This document shows, one piece after another, positions 8,097 through 16,752 of a stretch of DNA of 64,000 nt. Position 1 is the stretch's first letter. Each line of letters begins with the position of its first letter. Under the pieces are notes generated by a model, which was not told where the DNA came from, ran no database searches, and saw only the letters and a program-made list of their open reading frames with translations. The stretch is from positions 1,564,001 through 1,628,000 of the forward strand of contig NZ_CP095075.1 of assembly GCF_022921115.1 (NCBI RefSeq), written 5' to 3'. The translations under genes were made by a program, and so were the position numbers. Source of the stretch: Halobacillus amylolyticus (lineage in GTDB: Bacteria; Bacillota; Bacilli; Bacillales; Halobacillaceae).

Positions 8097-8422
8097 TAGT
8101 GCCTTCGCTAAAGGTAACTCGGAACAATGAAAGAGTGATGTGTATGAAACTGGCATTCTGCTACGTTTTATCACGACTTAATCACACTGGATCAGCTTCG
8201 GAGCTGTAAGGATGCAATAGAGGTAGGGATTGCGTCGTTTAAGTTGATAAAAACTACCATGTAGAATGGACCGCGGCAATATGGGTTCATAACAACTTGC
8301 AATGGAAACGCAAGCAATCAACGAAAATTATTTTTTTCATTAGTCCGATAATGGTAGAAAGCTTAAAACATAGCTTTCTTATCGTAATAAAGCGGGTCAG
8401 ACGACGGTCTGTCCCGCTTTTC
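8097..8422 (+). ncRNA. Unidentified structured non-coding RNA
   Basis: A stretch of about 325 nt between a consensus promoter and a strong terminator without a protein-like ORF. By eye it folds into a branched structure. CATTCT (8154-8159) pairs with AGAATG (8263-8268). GTTTTATCA plus ACTTAA (8165-8181) pair with TTAAGT plus TGATAAAAAC (8239-8254). Inside are two hairpins: CAGCT/AGCTG (8193-8206) and GATGCAAT/ATTGCGTC (8211-8236). Downstream are CTTGC/GCAAG (about 8296-8314), a CGATA...TATCG hairpin with an AGAAAGCT/AGCTTTCT core (8346-8384) and the terminator. It lacks the landmarks of tmRNA, RNase P RNA, SRP RNA and common riboswitches. A terminator separates it from the next gene, so it is probably a free-standing RNA. 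Confidence 0.65.
8389..8422 (+). terminator. Terminator of the orphan RNA
   Basis: Stem of 14 positions (AAAGCGGGTCAGAC/GTCTGTCCCGCTTT, one mismatch), 4-nt loop GACG, then T residues. Confidence 0.88.
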
Positions 8423-8489
8423 CAATTTTTAAGTGTTTATTTAATTGTTTATATGGTAATATATCCTTATGAATTAAAGGAGGAAAATA

Positions 8490-8885
8490 ATGTCTAATTA
8501 TAAATACCTAAATAAACTTGTACCAGAAGATGTACATTACTTATTAGATCTGAGTGAATTTAAGGAACTTATAGAGGAAATGTTAGGAGCAGCTTCAAAG
8601 TTGGTCACAGTAGAAGTAGATTGTGATCAAATTGAGGATAGTTACGATATTCTCAACTTCCGACCAATGGTTATCTTGAAGGAAATCGCCAACCTATCAG
8701 AAGAAAACCGACATACCATCTTAAATACGGGCTTCTCCCTTGGACAGCCATTTGACAGCGGTGATTTTGCGATGAAGAAAATTTTTGGTGAAAACTATAC
8801 AATCATTGCTGCCACAGAAGATCAGGATGGCGATTTCTTTACTGTTGAAATCCCATACGAGGATTTTGCTAAATCACAGATGTAA
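8490..8885 (+). CDS. Hypothetical acidic protein
   Basis: A 131-residue soluble acidic protein with a strong AGGAGG ribosome binding site 8 bases before the ATG. No signal peptide, membrane segment or Cys motif (one Cys, residue 46). The sequence reads like a compact alpha/beta protein (MVILKEIANLSEENRHTIL, FFTVEIPYEDF). I do not recognise the family. It has its own terminator and stands between the orphan RNA and the convergent ywbE. Confidence 0.6.
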   Translation: MSNYKYLNKLVPEDVHYLLDLSEFKELIEEMLGAASKLVTVEVDCDQIEDSYDILNFRPMVILKEIANLSEENRHTILNTGFSLGQPFDSGDFAMKKIFGENYTIIAATEDQDGDFFTVEIPYEDFAKSQM

Positions 8886-8896
8886 TAATAGAAAAC

Positions 8897-8935
8897 GCCC
8901 TGTATCCTTCTGCAAAAAAGATACGGGGCATTTTT
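8897..8935. terminator. Bidirectional terminator
   Basis: Stem GCCCTGTATC/GATACGGGGC (one G-U) with a 13-nt loop. TTTTT follows on the plus strand and TTTT on the minus strand, so it serves both the hypothetical gene and the convergent ywbE. Confidence 0.85.
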
Positions 8936-9133
8936 CTATTTTTCATATATATGCTTTACTCTTCCTACTTGCCCATCAGCAAGCCGTACTTTAATGCCGT
9001 GTGGATGACTAGGCGATTTCGTTAGTAAATCCTTCACAACACCTCTAGTTAAATGTCCACTACGTTGATCTTTCTTCAAAACAATATCAACCTCTAGACC
9101 AGGTTTAACATCTTTACGTTGTTGTCCGTTCAT
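8936..9133 (-). CDS. ywbE: YwbE family protein (DUF2196)
   Basis: A 65-residue protein matching B. subtilis YwbE almost throughout: MNGQQRKDVKPGLEVDIVLK at the N-terminus, then RSGHLTRGVVKDLLT and HPHGIKVRLADGQVGRVKHI. The family (DUF2196) has unknown function; its short beta-rich sequence resembles small nucleic-acid-binding folds, which is only a guess. The frame extends nine codons upstream, but the ATG at 9133 has GGAGGT 7 bases before it and matches the family start. Confidence 0.9.
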   Translation of the reverse strand: MNGQQRKDVKPGLEVDIVLKKDQRSGHLTRGVVKDLLTKSPSHPHGIKVRLADGQVGRVKHIYEK

Positions 9134-9223
9134 CTTTTTAACCTCCAAACTATTCTTCAACCTATCATATCATGTATCCTTTGAATAGCAGAAGCAATAG
9201 TTGGGTTCATATTCTCCACGTGG

Positions 9224-9682
9224 TCACTCATTATAAGAGGTTTGTTCTTGAATGCTCCCGTCCTTTTTATGAATGATTATTTTTGTACCTTTATTTTTTG
9301 CCACTTCTTTGGCCCGTTCTACAGCAAACTGTTTCTTATTGAACACATCAGAAGGCTGCTTCGCGTCCTCTGCTTGGACAGCCCAGCCGTTTTCATGAGA
9401 CACAACGTGCTCCCCTTTATCTAATAGCTCCGGGCGGCTAGGATAATCATTTCCTTCCCCTCTGTTCCGTAAATCTTGATCACTTTTATTCTTCATTTCC
9501 TTTATTTCATCTTGAGTTGCATTCTCATACCATTCCTTCGCTTGCTCTGTGGCAATTGGAATCGCACGACCTTCATCATATCCCTCGTCAATCATTGCAT
9601 TTGCTATATCGATCGCTTTCTTTCTAACAACCTGATCTAAACTTTTTAATGAGCTCGGGTAGTCTGTAGTATCCCAAGGCAT
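9224..9682 (-). CDS. DUF2188 domain protein
   Basis: A 152-residue soluble protein with two parts. The C-terminal DUF2188 domain spans about residues 85-145 (HVVSHENGWAVQAEDA, FAVERAKEVAKNKGTKIIIH, KKDGSI). The N-terminal part (MPWDTTDYPSSLKSLDQVVR, ANAMIDEGYDEGRAIPIATE) is typical of the larger Bacillus version. The function is unknown. The frame extends seven codons upstream, but the ATG at 9682 has AAAGGAGTG before it. Monocistronic by appearance. Confidence 0.78.
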   Translation of the reverse strand: MPWDTTDYPSSLKSLDQVVRKKAIDIANAMIDEGYDEGRAIPIATEQAKEWYENATQDEIKEMKNKSDQDLRNRGEGNDYPSRPELLDKGEHVVSHENGWAVQAEDAKQPSDVFNKKQFAVERAKEVAKNKGTKIIIHKKDGSIQEQTSYNE

Positions 9683-9807
9683 TTCTCCCACTCCTTTACA
9701 CATCTTTTTATACTATTTACCGCAGCCAGAGGAAAAATAAACATTCTTCTCCCCTGAGCTGTCTTCTAGAGAGGGATATTATAAAGTTAGAAGGCATCAC
9801 TTTTCTA

Positions 9808-10815
9808 TTATTTTTTCTTTACCAATTCTCCTCTGTCGGCAGCTTGCGGTGGTTGCTCCATCCAACCATTCTCAATCATTATATTAGCCCCATCTTCCGC
9901 GTACATGGCAATCTCAGGTGTCAGCCGTGTGTACATCAACCCTAAATCACGCCTCGGGCTCGTCGACATAGAAGCCCCGTATTGTGCAATACCTGAAGCG
10001 ACCAGTCCACTAATATGAAACATCATAAGTTTATCTGAAAAAGGGGCAACGGTAGAGTCTGTCACTTCTGAGGTTAAATTTTTAGCTGATGAAAGGTTTT
10101 CTTCGTGTAATACTGAACTAAAAATCTTAAAATGTTTCGCAGAGATTTGTTTACCCTTCTTCATGTATTTAGCAATTTCCTTAGATTCCACAGCTTGACT
10201 AAATCCAACAATAACAGCTTCTCCAAGTGCATTTCTTTCAGCATTATAAACGAGATTTGTAATCTCAATACCAAGTAAGGGACGACGTTCTCCAAGCCAT
10301 CCTGTCAGAAAACTTTGTTTTTTCACGAAATCTACACGTTGCGGTGACGGGAGAGAGGGATGGCGTAATAATACTCCTTTATCTAAAGCAACCTTTCTTG
10401 CTCTGTTTGTAAGTTCCTTCATTTCCTCCAAGCATTGAGAGTAAAACTCCGCTATGTCATCTCGTGCTGAAACACCATACAGCATGCTTTCCCCCGTCAC
10501 ACTAAATCTTCCCATATTCAACATGTACAGTAAAATCAAAGTATCGGAAAACAAAGGTGGTGCTTCTGTGTTGACGTCGTCATCTGTAAACCCTACCGGA
10601 ACCGGATAATTTTCTTCCTGAAAGATTCGTGTAATCGTTTGTATTCGTTTTTCGATAAATTCCAAAGTATATTCTAAAACCGAGTGAATGTCTGGATCCT
10701 TAACCGTGGATAGAAAATGTGTTAAGCCGCATTTAATCATTGTACTAGCAAGAAACGTTGTCCAAAGATTTGAAATTTCAGCTGAAGTTAATTTTGGGTG
10801 ATGACCGTTTTCCAA
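9808..10815 (-). CDS. DUF3231 family protein (first of two paralogues)
   Basis: A 335-residue protein built of two tandem ferritin-like/helical domains of DUF3231. Each half begins with an E(I)xxLW or PFSDKLM(M)FH segment and ends in a similar Gly/Pro-rich block. ENYPVPVGFTDDDVNTEAPP in the first half matches the start of the second-half block NLSSAKNLTSEVTDSTVAPF. The end, DGANIMIENGWMEQPPQAAD, is the family signature. It is related to the protein at 21321-22337. DUF3231 proteins are common in sporulating Bacillaceae and are of unknown function. The frame is open to 10869, but the TTG at 10815 has AGGGAGGT 6 bases before it and gives the usual family N-terminus. Confidence 0.85.
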   Translation of the reverse strand: MENGHHPKLTSAEISNLWTTFLASTMIKCGLTHFLSTVKDPDIHSVLEYTLEFIEKRIQTITRIFQEENYPVPVGFTDDDVNTEAPPLFSDTLILLYMLNMGRFSVTGESMLYGVSARDDIAEFYSQCLEEMKELTNRARKVALDKGVLLRHPSLPSPQRVDFVKKQSFLTGWLGERRPLLGIEITNLVYNAERNALGEAVIVGFSQAVESKEIAKYMKKGKQISAKHFKIFSSVLHEENLSSAKNLTSEVTDSTVAPFSDKLMMFHISGLVASGIAQYGASMSTSPRRDLGLMYTRLTPEIAMYAEDGANIMIENGWMEQPPQAADRGELVKKK

Positions 10816-11054
10816 GGTTAGACCTCCCTTACTCCCTTTTCCAAAAGTTATACAATTTCTTAGCTTCATTTGAATGAGATTAAAAATAGTCTATGGAATT
10901 TTTATTAATCTATACAGTTTTCTAAATCACCAAAAGAATCGTTTCCCCATAATATTCCATGGTTTAATAGTAATATGAGATGGGAAACTTAATCTAAGTA
11001 AAGTTACAAGTACATTGACAGAAAATTACCACAAAGGTGAGGAGAAATTAATTA

Positions 11055-12365
11055 ATGAACTACACGAAAGAGAATATCAAACAGATTGTTAATGATGAAA
11101 AGGTAGAATTTATTCGACTAGAGTTTACTGATATGCTAGGCGATACGAAAAATGTGGAACTTCCGATTGAGGAAATCGATAGTGTACTAAATGATGAAGC
11201 CATGTTCGACAGTTCTTCCATTTCAGGTTTTTCAGAAATACAGGAGAGTGACATGTTTCTAGTTCCTGATTTGGATACATTTAAAGTACTACCTAATAAT
11301 GTAGATGAGGATTGTATCGCGCGCTTTATTTGTGATATTTACACACCAGATGGTGAGCCGTTTGATGGAGATCCTAGATATATATTGAAGAGGGCAATGA
11401 AAGAAGCCAAGGATTTGGGCTATACAGTAAATGTCGGACCAGAGCCAGAATTCTTTTTGTTCAAATTGAATGAAGAGGGCTACCCTGTTCGTAAAATGAA
11501 TGACCGTGCGGGATACTTCGATGCTTCTCCAAAAGATAAAGGCGATAAAGTGCGCCGGGATATTGTCCGCACTCTTAAAAAGTTCGGCTTTGAAATGGAG
11601 GCTTCTCACCATGAAGTCGCTGAGGGGCAGCATGAGATTAACTTTCGCTTCGATGATATGTTAAAAACGGCAGACAACATTCAAACGTTTAAAAACGTTG
11701 TAAAGGATGTAGCTACAAATCATGATTATCACGCAACCTTTATGCCGAAACCTATTACAGGCGGGAATGGGTCAGGTATGCACTGCCACCTTTCCTTGTT
11801 TGCTGATGGCGACAGTGCCTTCTATGATCAGCATTCTGAAGATGAAATTTCTGATACAATGAAACACTTTATGGCAGGCATCCTTCACCATGCGAATGGA
11901 ATCGCCGCCATTACGAATCCGAATGTAAATTCCTATAAACGACTTGTTCCTGGTTATGAAGCTCCGGTAAGTGTGGCCTGGTCGCACTCTAATCGCAGCT
12001 GCATGATCCGTGTTCCCATGACACGTGGGATGGGGACTAGATTTGAGGTTCGTCACCCTGATCCAACAGCGAATCCATATTTAACTCTAGCCGTGCTTAT
12101 TCAAGCAGGACTTGAAGGTATTCGTAAAAATATGGATCCAGGAGAGGCAGAAACACGTAACCTTTACGAGGTCAGCGATGATAGCGTCCCTACCCTTCCA
12201 ACTAATTTAAAAGAAGCCCTTAAAGCATTAAAGAAGGATGAAGTACTGATGGAAGCATTAGGCGAGCATACTTCAAAGATTTATCTTGAAGAAAAGGAAC
12301 AGGAATGGAACACCTACTCTCTCCAAGTTAGTCAGTGGGAAGTTGATGAGTATATGAATAAGTAA
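11055..12365 (+). CDS. glnA: Glutamine synthetase type I paralogue
   Basis: ATP-dependent ligation of ammonia to glutamate. The 436 residues fit GS-I alpha. Active-site blocks are present: GPEPEFFLF, ASHHEVAEGQHEINF, NGSGMHCHLSL, RLVPGYEAP and RFEVRHPDPTANPYL. It differs from the standard Bacillus GlnA. The FDGSSIEGF(V)R segment reads FDSSSISGFSE, so the residue aligned with B. subtilis Arg62, linked to glutamine feedback inhibition, is Glu61. No glnR precedes it, and I see no clear TnrA/GlnR box. This suggests a second, differently regulated GS, or a GS-like gamma-glutamyl ligase. GGTGAGGAG precedes the ATG and a strong terminator follows. Confidence 0.88.
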   Translation: MNYTKENIKQIVNDEKVEFIRLEFTDMLGDTKNVELPIEEIDSVLNDEAMFDSSSISGFSEIQESDMFLVPDLDTFKVLPNNVDEDCIARFICDIYTPDGEPFDGDPRYILKRAMKEAKDLGYTVNVGPEPEFFLFKLNEEGYPVRKMNDRAGYFDASPKDKGDKVRRDIVRTLKKFGFEMEASHHEVAEGQHEINFRFDDMLKTADNIQTFKNVVKDVATNHDYHATFMPKPITGGNGSGMHCHLSLFADGDSAFYDQHSEDEISDTMKHFMAGILHHANGIAAITNPNVNSYKRLVPGYEAPVSVAWSHSNRSCMIRVPMTRGMGTRFEVRHPDPTANPYLTLAVLIQAGLEGIRKNMDPGEAETRNLYEVSDDSVPTLPTNLKEALKALKKDEVLMEALGEHTSKIYLEEKEQEWNTYSLQVSQWEVDEYMNK

Positions 12366-12377
12366 CAGCCAAAAGAA

Positions 12378-12409
12378 GGGCCCTCCAGCATGTGAGGGCC
12401 CCTCTTTGT
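12378..12409 (+). terminator. Terminator of the glutamine synthetase gene
   Basis: GGGCCCTC/GAGGGCCC 8-bp stem with an 8-nt loop, followed by CTCTTTGTTTG. Confidence 0.8.
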
Positions 12410-12461
12410 TTGTAGAATTCATTGACAGCAAAAAGCCATCATTATAGACTAAATTTTAAAA

Positions 12462-13436
12462 TTAAGGTTTTAAAATCAACTTCCCCTGCGTTTTTCTTGC
12501 TTGCAGCGATTCATGTACTTGTGCAGCATCATCTAAATTGTACACACCGCCAATCGTCACCTTTAACGTTCCATTGTTGACTAAGTGAAGCAATTCTTCC
12601 AAGCTCTTCTCAAACAAGATTGGTTTCTTCATGATCTGAGGTAAGAAGAAGCCGATTACTGATAAGTTACGATTCATAAGTCCTGAGGGATACATTTCGG
12701 CTGGGCTGCCGCTTGCGACCCCATACACGACAACACGGCCAAACGACCGCATACAATGAATCGTTTCGTGAAAAATATCCCCGCCTGCCATTTCAAGGGC
12801 TACATCTACTCCCTTACCTTCAGTCACTTTCATTATTTCATCAGACCAGTCCGCTTTCGTATAATTAACGCCATAATCTGCCCCTAATTCTTTAGCAGCA
12901 GTCAGCTTTTCTTCTGTACTCGCCGTGGCAATAACCTTTCCAGCACCAAAATGTTTCGCCAGCTGAACGGCTAGCGATCCTACACCTCCAGCACCAGCGT
13001 GCACCAATACGGTTTCACCTTTTTCAAGACGGCCCATCGTCGTTAACAGGTGGTAGGCAGTCAACCCCTGCAATGGGAGAGCTGCAGCCGTTTCATCGTC
13101 AAAATCATCGGGTAATGGAATAAGTGCATTGGCCTTGGCTACAACATATTCCGCGTATCCACCTGATCCAATCAGCGTAACAATTCGTTCGCCAACTTGA
13201 AAATGGTCGACACCTTCGCCCACTTCTTCGACTATCCCAGCCACTTCAGCTCCTGGAATGAAAGGAAGGGGAGTTGGTATCACATAGGCACCCTGGCGCC
13301 TAGCTGTGTCTGCATAGTTCACACCAATGGCGGTTACCTTGATCAGAACTTCACCGGATCCTGGCTTCGGTTGTTCCACCTCAGCCCTTTGTAACACCTC
13401 AGGTCCTCCATATTCTGTAAATTGAACAACCTTCAT
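12462..13436 (-). CDS. NADPH:quinone oxidoreductase family (zinc-free MDR)
   Basis: A 324-residue enzyme of the QOR group. The N-terminal GroES-like part has VNYADTARRQG and PFIPGAEVAGIVEEVG. The nucleotide motif HAGAGGVGSLAVQLAKHFGA lies at about 142-161, followed by ATASTEEKLTAAKELGADYG. The C-terminal KTQGKLILKP closes the family fold. No zinc ligands. As the last gene of the leftward lipid operon it may act as a 2-enoyl-CoA or enone reductase; that is inferred from context. The frame opens at a GTG at 13445, but AAGGTGAT lies before the ATG at 13436, which I take as start. Confidence 0.87.
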   Translation of the reverse strand: MKVVQFTEYGGPEVLQRAEVEQPKPGSGEVLIKVTAIGVNYADTARRQGAYVIPTPLPFIPGAEVAGIVEEVGEGVDHFQVGERIVTLIGSGGYAEYVVAKANALIPLPDDFDDETAAALPLQGLTAYHLLTTMGRLEKGETVLVHAGAGGVGSLAVQLAKHFGAGKVIATASTEEKLTAAKELGADYGVNYTKADWSDEIMKVTEGKGVDVALEMAGGDIFHETIHCMRSFGRVVVYGVASGSPAEMYPSGLMNRNLSVIGFFLPQIMKKPILFEKSLEELLHLVNNGTLKVTIGGVYNLDDAAQVHESLQARKTQGKLILKP

Positions 13437-13446
13437 TGAAATCACC

Positions 13447-14235
13447 TTACCTTCCTACAAAGACAGGCTTACGCTTATCCTTGAAAGCCTGGATCCCTTC
13501 TTTATGATCGTCTGTTTGTGCCATCATCGTTTGCGTCAATCGCTCTTGTTCGAGGATCGTCGCTAAGTCCGATTGATCGGCTTGATCAACAAGCTTTTTC
13601 ATCATCCCAAGCGCCTGTACCGGTCCTTTAGCTAACTCCAAAGCGTAATTCATCGCTCCCTCTTCCAAATCAGTCAGTGGCATGACACGATTAACCAATC
13701 CCCATTCCACTGCCGTTTCTACTGGGATAGGCTCAGCTCTAAATAAAAGTTCCTTCGCACGGTAAGGACCAAGAATTTTTGCTAAAAAGTAATGTCCACC
13801 TCCATCTGAAACAAGTCCTACCTGAGCAAAGCTTAATACGAACTTACTCTCTTCAGCTGCGATGATTTGATCACAAGCCAGCGCCAAATTAAATCCTGCT
13901 CCCGCTGCATAGCCATGTACGACCGCAACAACAGGCTTTGCCAGGTCCTTTATCATAAGGATAAGTTTGTTCAACTCCCCAACATGCTCATAAAGGTCAT
14001 TCGCTGTCGCCTTGCCCATGTTTTTGACATCGCCGCCTGCTGAGAAAGAACGTCCGGCACCAGACAATACAACAACCTTGACCTCCGCATTATGTTCCGC
14101 TTCACTAAGTGCTTCCTGCAGCCCAGTAATCATTTGATCAGAAAACGCATTCAAACTATCAGGTCTATTTAACACACACGAAAGCACCGGCCCATTCAAC
14201 GATACACTTAAATGATCATTACTCAAATTTTGCAA
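13447..14235 (-). CDS. Enoyl-CoA hydratase/isomerase family protein
   Basis: Crotonase-fold enzyme of beta-oxidation. Hallmarks are the oxyanion-hole segments GRSFSAGGDVKNM (about residues 55-67) and HGYAAGAGFNLALACD (about 105-120), and the family block RFVLSFAQVGLVSDGGGHYFL-like at about 127-147. In the last segment, the second usual catalytic Glu position reads D/G (LVSDGGG), as in several crotonase subfamilies that are not classical hydratases. The frame is open to 14277, but AAGGAG lies 9 bases before the TTG at 14235, leaving 16 bases to the stop of the acyl-CoA dehydrogenase upstream. 262 residues. It belongs to the leftward catabolic operon. Confidence 0.88.
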   Translation of the reverse strand: MQNLSNDHLSVSLNGPVLSCVLNRPDSLNAFSDQMITGLQEALSEAEHNAEVKVVVLSGAGRSFSAGGDVKNMGKATANDLYEHVGELNKLILMIKDLAKPVVAVVHGYAAGAGFNLALACDQIIAAEESKFVLSFAQVGLVSDGGGHYFLAKILGPYRAKELLFRAEPIPVETAVEWGLVNRVMPLTDLEEGAMNYALELAKGPVQALGMMKKLVDQADQSDLATILEQERLTQTMMAQTDDHKEGIQAFKDKRKPVFVGR

Positions 14236-14251
14236 AACGATCAGCTCCTTA

Positions 14252-16024
14252 TTAAGATATATAATGCTTTTTCTCAATCATAACATCAGCAATGGCACGA
14301 TTTCGCTCAATCGTGTCTTCCCATCGATAGCTGCTTAGCAAACCCGCTACATTCATCAGTGCCTTTCTTCGCTCTTCCCCCGTAAGGAGGTTAGAAAGGA
14401 GAGAGGTTGATGCCTGATGAACATCCCCTGTCGCCTCTTCGACAACCGTATACGCGAGCTGAGTTTTCAAATCTATTTCTTTATCAGATACCTGAATAGC
14501 TTTAATAGTGCGGAGCACGGCTGATTCGCTTGCATAGATCGCAATCGCAAGGTCGGCCAGCTTCATCAGCGTTTCTTGCTCTGATTGGATTGCGTTTCCA
14601 TACACTCGATAAGCAGCGCCAGCACAAACGAGGTACAGATCTTTGAACAGAGCTACGGCTTCTTGCAATTTTCCTAGAGGCCCTTCAACATTCATGAATT
14701 CACCATTCTTCAGCGAATGTTCAGCTTTCTCCATTAACGTTCCTGCATCAAACTCGGCTTTTGCGGCTTTTTTGAAAAAGGTTCCAGGGATCAACAGTCG
14801 ATTGATTTCGTTCGTACCTTCAAAGATACGGTTGATGCGCGCGTCGCGATACGCTTGCTCAATCGGATATTCTTTAATAAAGCCAGCGCCGCCGTGGAGT
14901 TGTAACGACTCGTCTGCGATTTCGTCTAGTGTTTCGGATCCAGTGATCTTAAAAATGGCAGACTCCAGGGCATGCTCGTTCATGGCCTTAGCAATCGCTT
15001 TGTGATCGGAGGAATCACTATGTTCTGCTAGTGCTGATTCGATATGGCCTGCTGTACGATAAAGTAAGGATTCGGTTGCATACAGTTTTGCGGCCATATG
15101 GGCGAATTTTTCTTTGCTTGCATTGAAGTCGGCAATTGTGCGGCCAAATTGTTTTCGTTCACTCGTGTGTTCTAGTGCTAATTGAAAACAAAATTTTGCT
15201 GCCCCTGTTGTAGCAAATCCAAGATTGAAGCGGCCAAGATTAAGCACGTTTAGGGCGATTAGATGTCCTTTTCCAACTTCACCAAGCAGATTGCCAGCAG
15301 GAACTTCGCAGTCTTCTAAAACAACGGAACATGTAGATGACCCTTTGATACCCATTTTGTCTTCTTCTGATCCAATCGACAGTCCTTTAAAGTTACGTTC
15401 CACAATAAAGGCACTAAAATGTTCCCCGTCCACTTTTGCATAAACAATGAATGTATCTGCAAAAGAGGCATTGGTAATGTAAATTTTCGTACCATTTAAA
15501 ATATAATGAGTGCCTGCTTCGTTTAACTTGGCCGTCGTTTTGGCTGACAAGGCATCAGATCCCGCTTCTGGTTCAGTTAGGCAATAGGCTCCAATATATT
15601 CACCACTCGCAAGCTTTGGAAGGTATCTTTGTTTTTGTTCTTCGGTGCCAAAATACGTTATCGGCAATGTCGCAATACAGGTATGATTTGAATGTGCGAC
15701 ACTGTAGCCACTTGCGTTTCCTAGGGATTCACCGACAATTCCTTTACTGATTTTATCAAGACCAAGGCCGCCATAGGCTTCAGGAATGCTATGACTTAAC
15801 AGCCCCAACTCGCCAGCCTTCCTCATTTTTTCAGCTACTAATGGAAAATTCCCTGCTTCCAGCTCCTTTCTATACGGGTGTATTTCCCGGGAAATAAATT
15901 GTCGAGCCGTGTCAGCAATCATCTTATGCTCTTCACTTCGATCTTCAGGTGTAAACACCGTTTCCAGTGCTATATCCGTAATTAAAAAGTCTCCACCTTT
16001 GACACTGTGTTCAACAGAATACAT
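14252..16024 (-). CDS. Acyl-CoA dehydrogenase, FadE-like
   Basis: FAD-dependent alpha,beta-dehydrogenation of acyl-CoA. The 590 residues match the long FadE (YusJ) form of Bacillus, with an extra C-terminal helical domain. Motifs: substrate/FAD signature YCLTEPEAGSDA (about 149-160), KIYITNASFADTF, ERKQFGR, LQLHGGAGF and RIFEGTNEINR, whose Glu is the catalytic base. The ATG follows directly on the TGA of the upstream ComB-like gene, with AAGGGGG 8 bases before. Electrons would pass to electron-transfer flavoprotein encoded elsewhere. Confidence 0.93.
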   Translation of the reverse strand: MYSVEHSVKGGDFLITDIALETVFTPEDRSEEHKMIADTARQFISREIHPYRKELEAGNFPLVAEKMRKAGELGLLSHSIPEAYGGLGLDKISKGIVGESLGNASGYSVAHSNHTCIATLPITYFGTEEQKQRYLPKLASGEYIGAYCLTEPEAGSDALSAKTTAKLNEAGTHYILNGTKIYITNASFADTFIVYAKVDGEHFSAFIVERNFKGLSIGSEEDKMGIKGSSTCSVVLEDCEVPAGNLLGEVGKGHLIALNVLNLGRFNLGFATTGAAKFCFQLALEHTSERKQFGRTIADFNASKEKFAHMAAKLYATESLLYRTAGHIESALAEHSDSSDHKAIAKAMNEHALESAIFKITGSETLDEIADESLQLHGGAGFIKEYPIEQAYRDARINRIFEGTNEINRLLIPGTFFKKAAKAEFDAGTLMEKAEHSLKNGEFMNVEGPLGKLQEAVALFKDLYLVCAGAAYRVYGNAIQSEQETLMKLADLAIAIYASESAVLRTIKAIQVSDKEIDLKTQLAYTVVEEATGDVHQASTSLLSNLLTGEERRKALMNVAGLLSSYRWEDTIERNRAIADVMIEKKHYIS

Positions 16025-16750
16025 TCACTGTACCCCCTTAATTTGTCCGCTTTCCGGGTCATATTTTGCTATCGTAGATAACAAGCCTTCCTGTGCTATA
16101 AATTGAATTTCTTTTTCATCCATGCCTAAATCAACAAGGGTCTGCCCAATTCTAGTGGTGCGGAGTGTTTCAAACGGAGCTGCACATCCCTGATAGAATA
16201 GTAACGCGGTTCTCGCCGCATCTGATAGCTCAAAATCTCCTTCTTCTACTAGAAAAGAAACCAAACTACCTGCCCCATAGAAATCCTCCATTGTATAATG
16301 TCCACTCGTACCTGAACAAACGAGAACGATCGTATCGTCTTTATGCTCGTTTGCTAAGTGTTGTGCCATTGCCTGATTGTTTAATAGAGAAGAGGCGTAT
16401 AATGCATCAGCCTGACTTGAACGATTGAGGGCGACCGTGCCATTTGTAGTCGATAAAACGAGATGTTTTCCTGCTACAATAGGCTGTAAAAAGCTGCGCA
16501 AGGGATGCTCGAAGCCGTCGATCGTCCTTCCCTTGTCTTCACCTGCCAACACATAAGGCTCATGTAACGATTTCGCTTTTTCACGAGCCTGCGCTTGATC
16601 ATATACAGCAATGACCGAAGCAGCTCCATCAGCAAGGGCAGCTGTGATCGTAGATGTCGCAAACAGGACATCAAAGACAACGGCTACTTTGCCTTTCATC
16701 AGGTCTGGTTGAATGTCTTCCTTTTTAAAAATAACTTGAATATCGCTCAT
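16025..16750 (-). CDS. ComB-like 2-phosphosulfolactate phosphatase family protein
   Basis: A 241-residue member of the ComB family, whose characterised members are magnesium-dependent acid phosphatases acting on 2-phosphosulfolactate. Visible blocks are VVFDVLFATSTITAAL (residues 25-40), LAGEDKGRTIDGFEHP, LSTTNGTVAL (about 99-108), VCSGTSGHYTMEDFYGAG and SDAARTALLFY. None of the sulfolactate synthesis partners is nearby. Instead it sits two bases after a small-molecule kinase and directly before fadE-like, inside a lipid operon. I infer it removes phosphate from an acyl or hydroxy-acid intermediate or controls the kinase product; the true substrate is unknown. Its ribosome binding site is weak, which fits translational coupling. 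Confidence 0.85.
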   Translation of the reverse strand: MSDIQVIFKKEDIQPDLMKGKVAVVFDVLFATSTITAALADGAASVIAVYDQAQAREKAKSLHEPYVLAGEDKGRTIDGFEHPLRSFLQPIVAGKHLVLSTTNGTVALNRSSQADALYASSLLNNQAMAQHLANEHKDDTIVLVCSGTSGHYTMEDFYGAGSLVSFLVEEGDFELSDAARTALLFYQGCAAPFETLRTTRIGQTLVDLGMDEKEIQFIAQEGLLSTIAKYDPESGQIKGVQ

Positions 16751-16752
16751 AC

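Noticed and set aside
8097..8422. tmRNA, RNase P RNA, 6S RNA or SRP RNA
   Set aside because: None of the conserved landmark sequences of these RNAs is visible, and the branched fold does not fit the single rod of 6S RNA.
8297..8497. 66-codon ORF inside the orphan RNA region
   Set aside because: It runs through the RNA terminator, has no ribosome binding site and is not protein-like.
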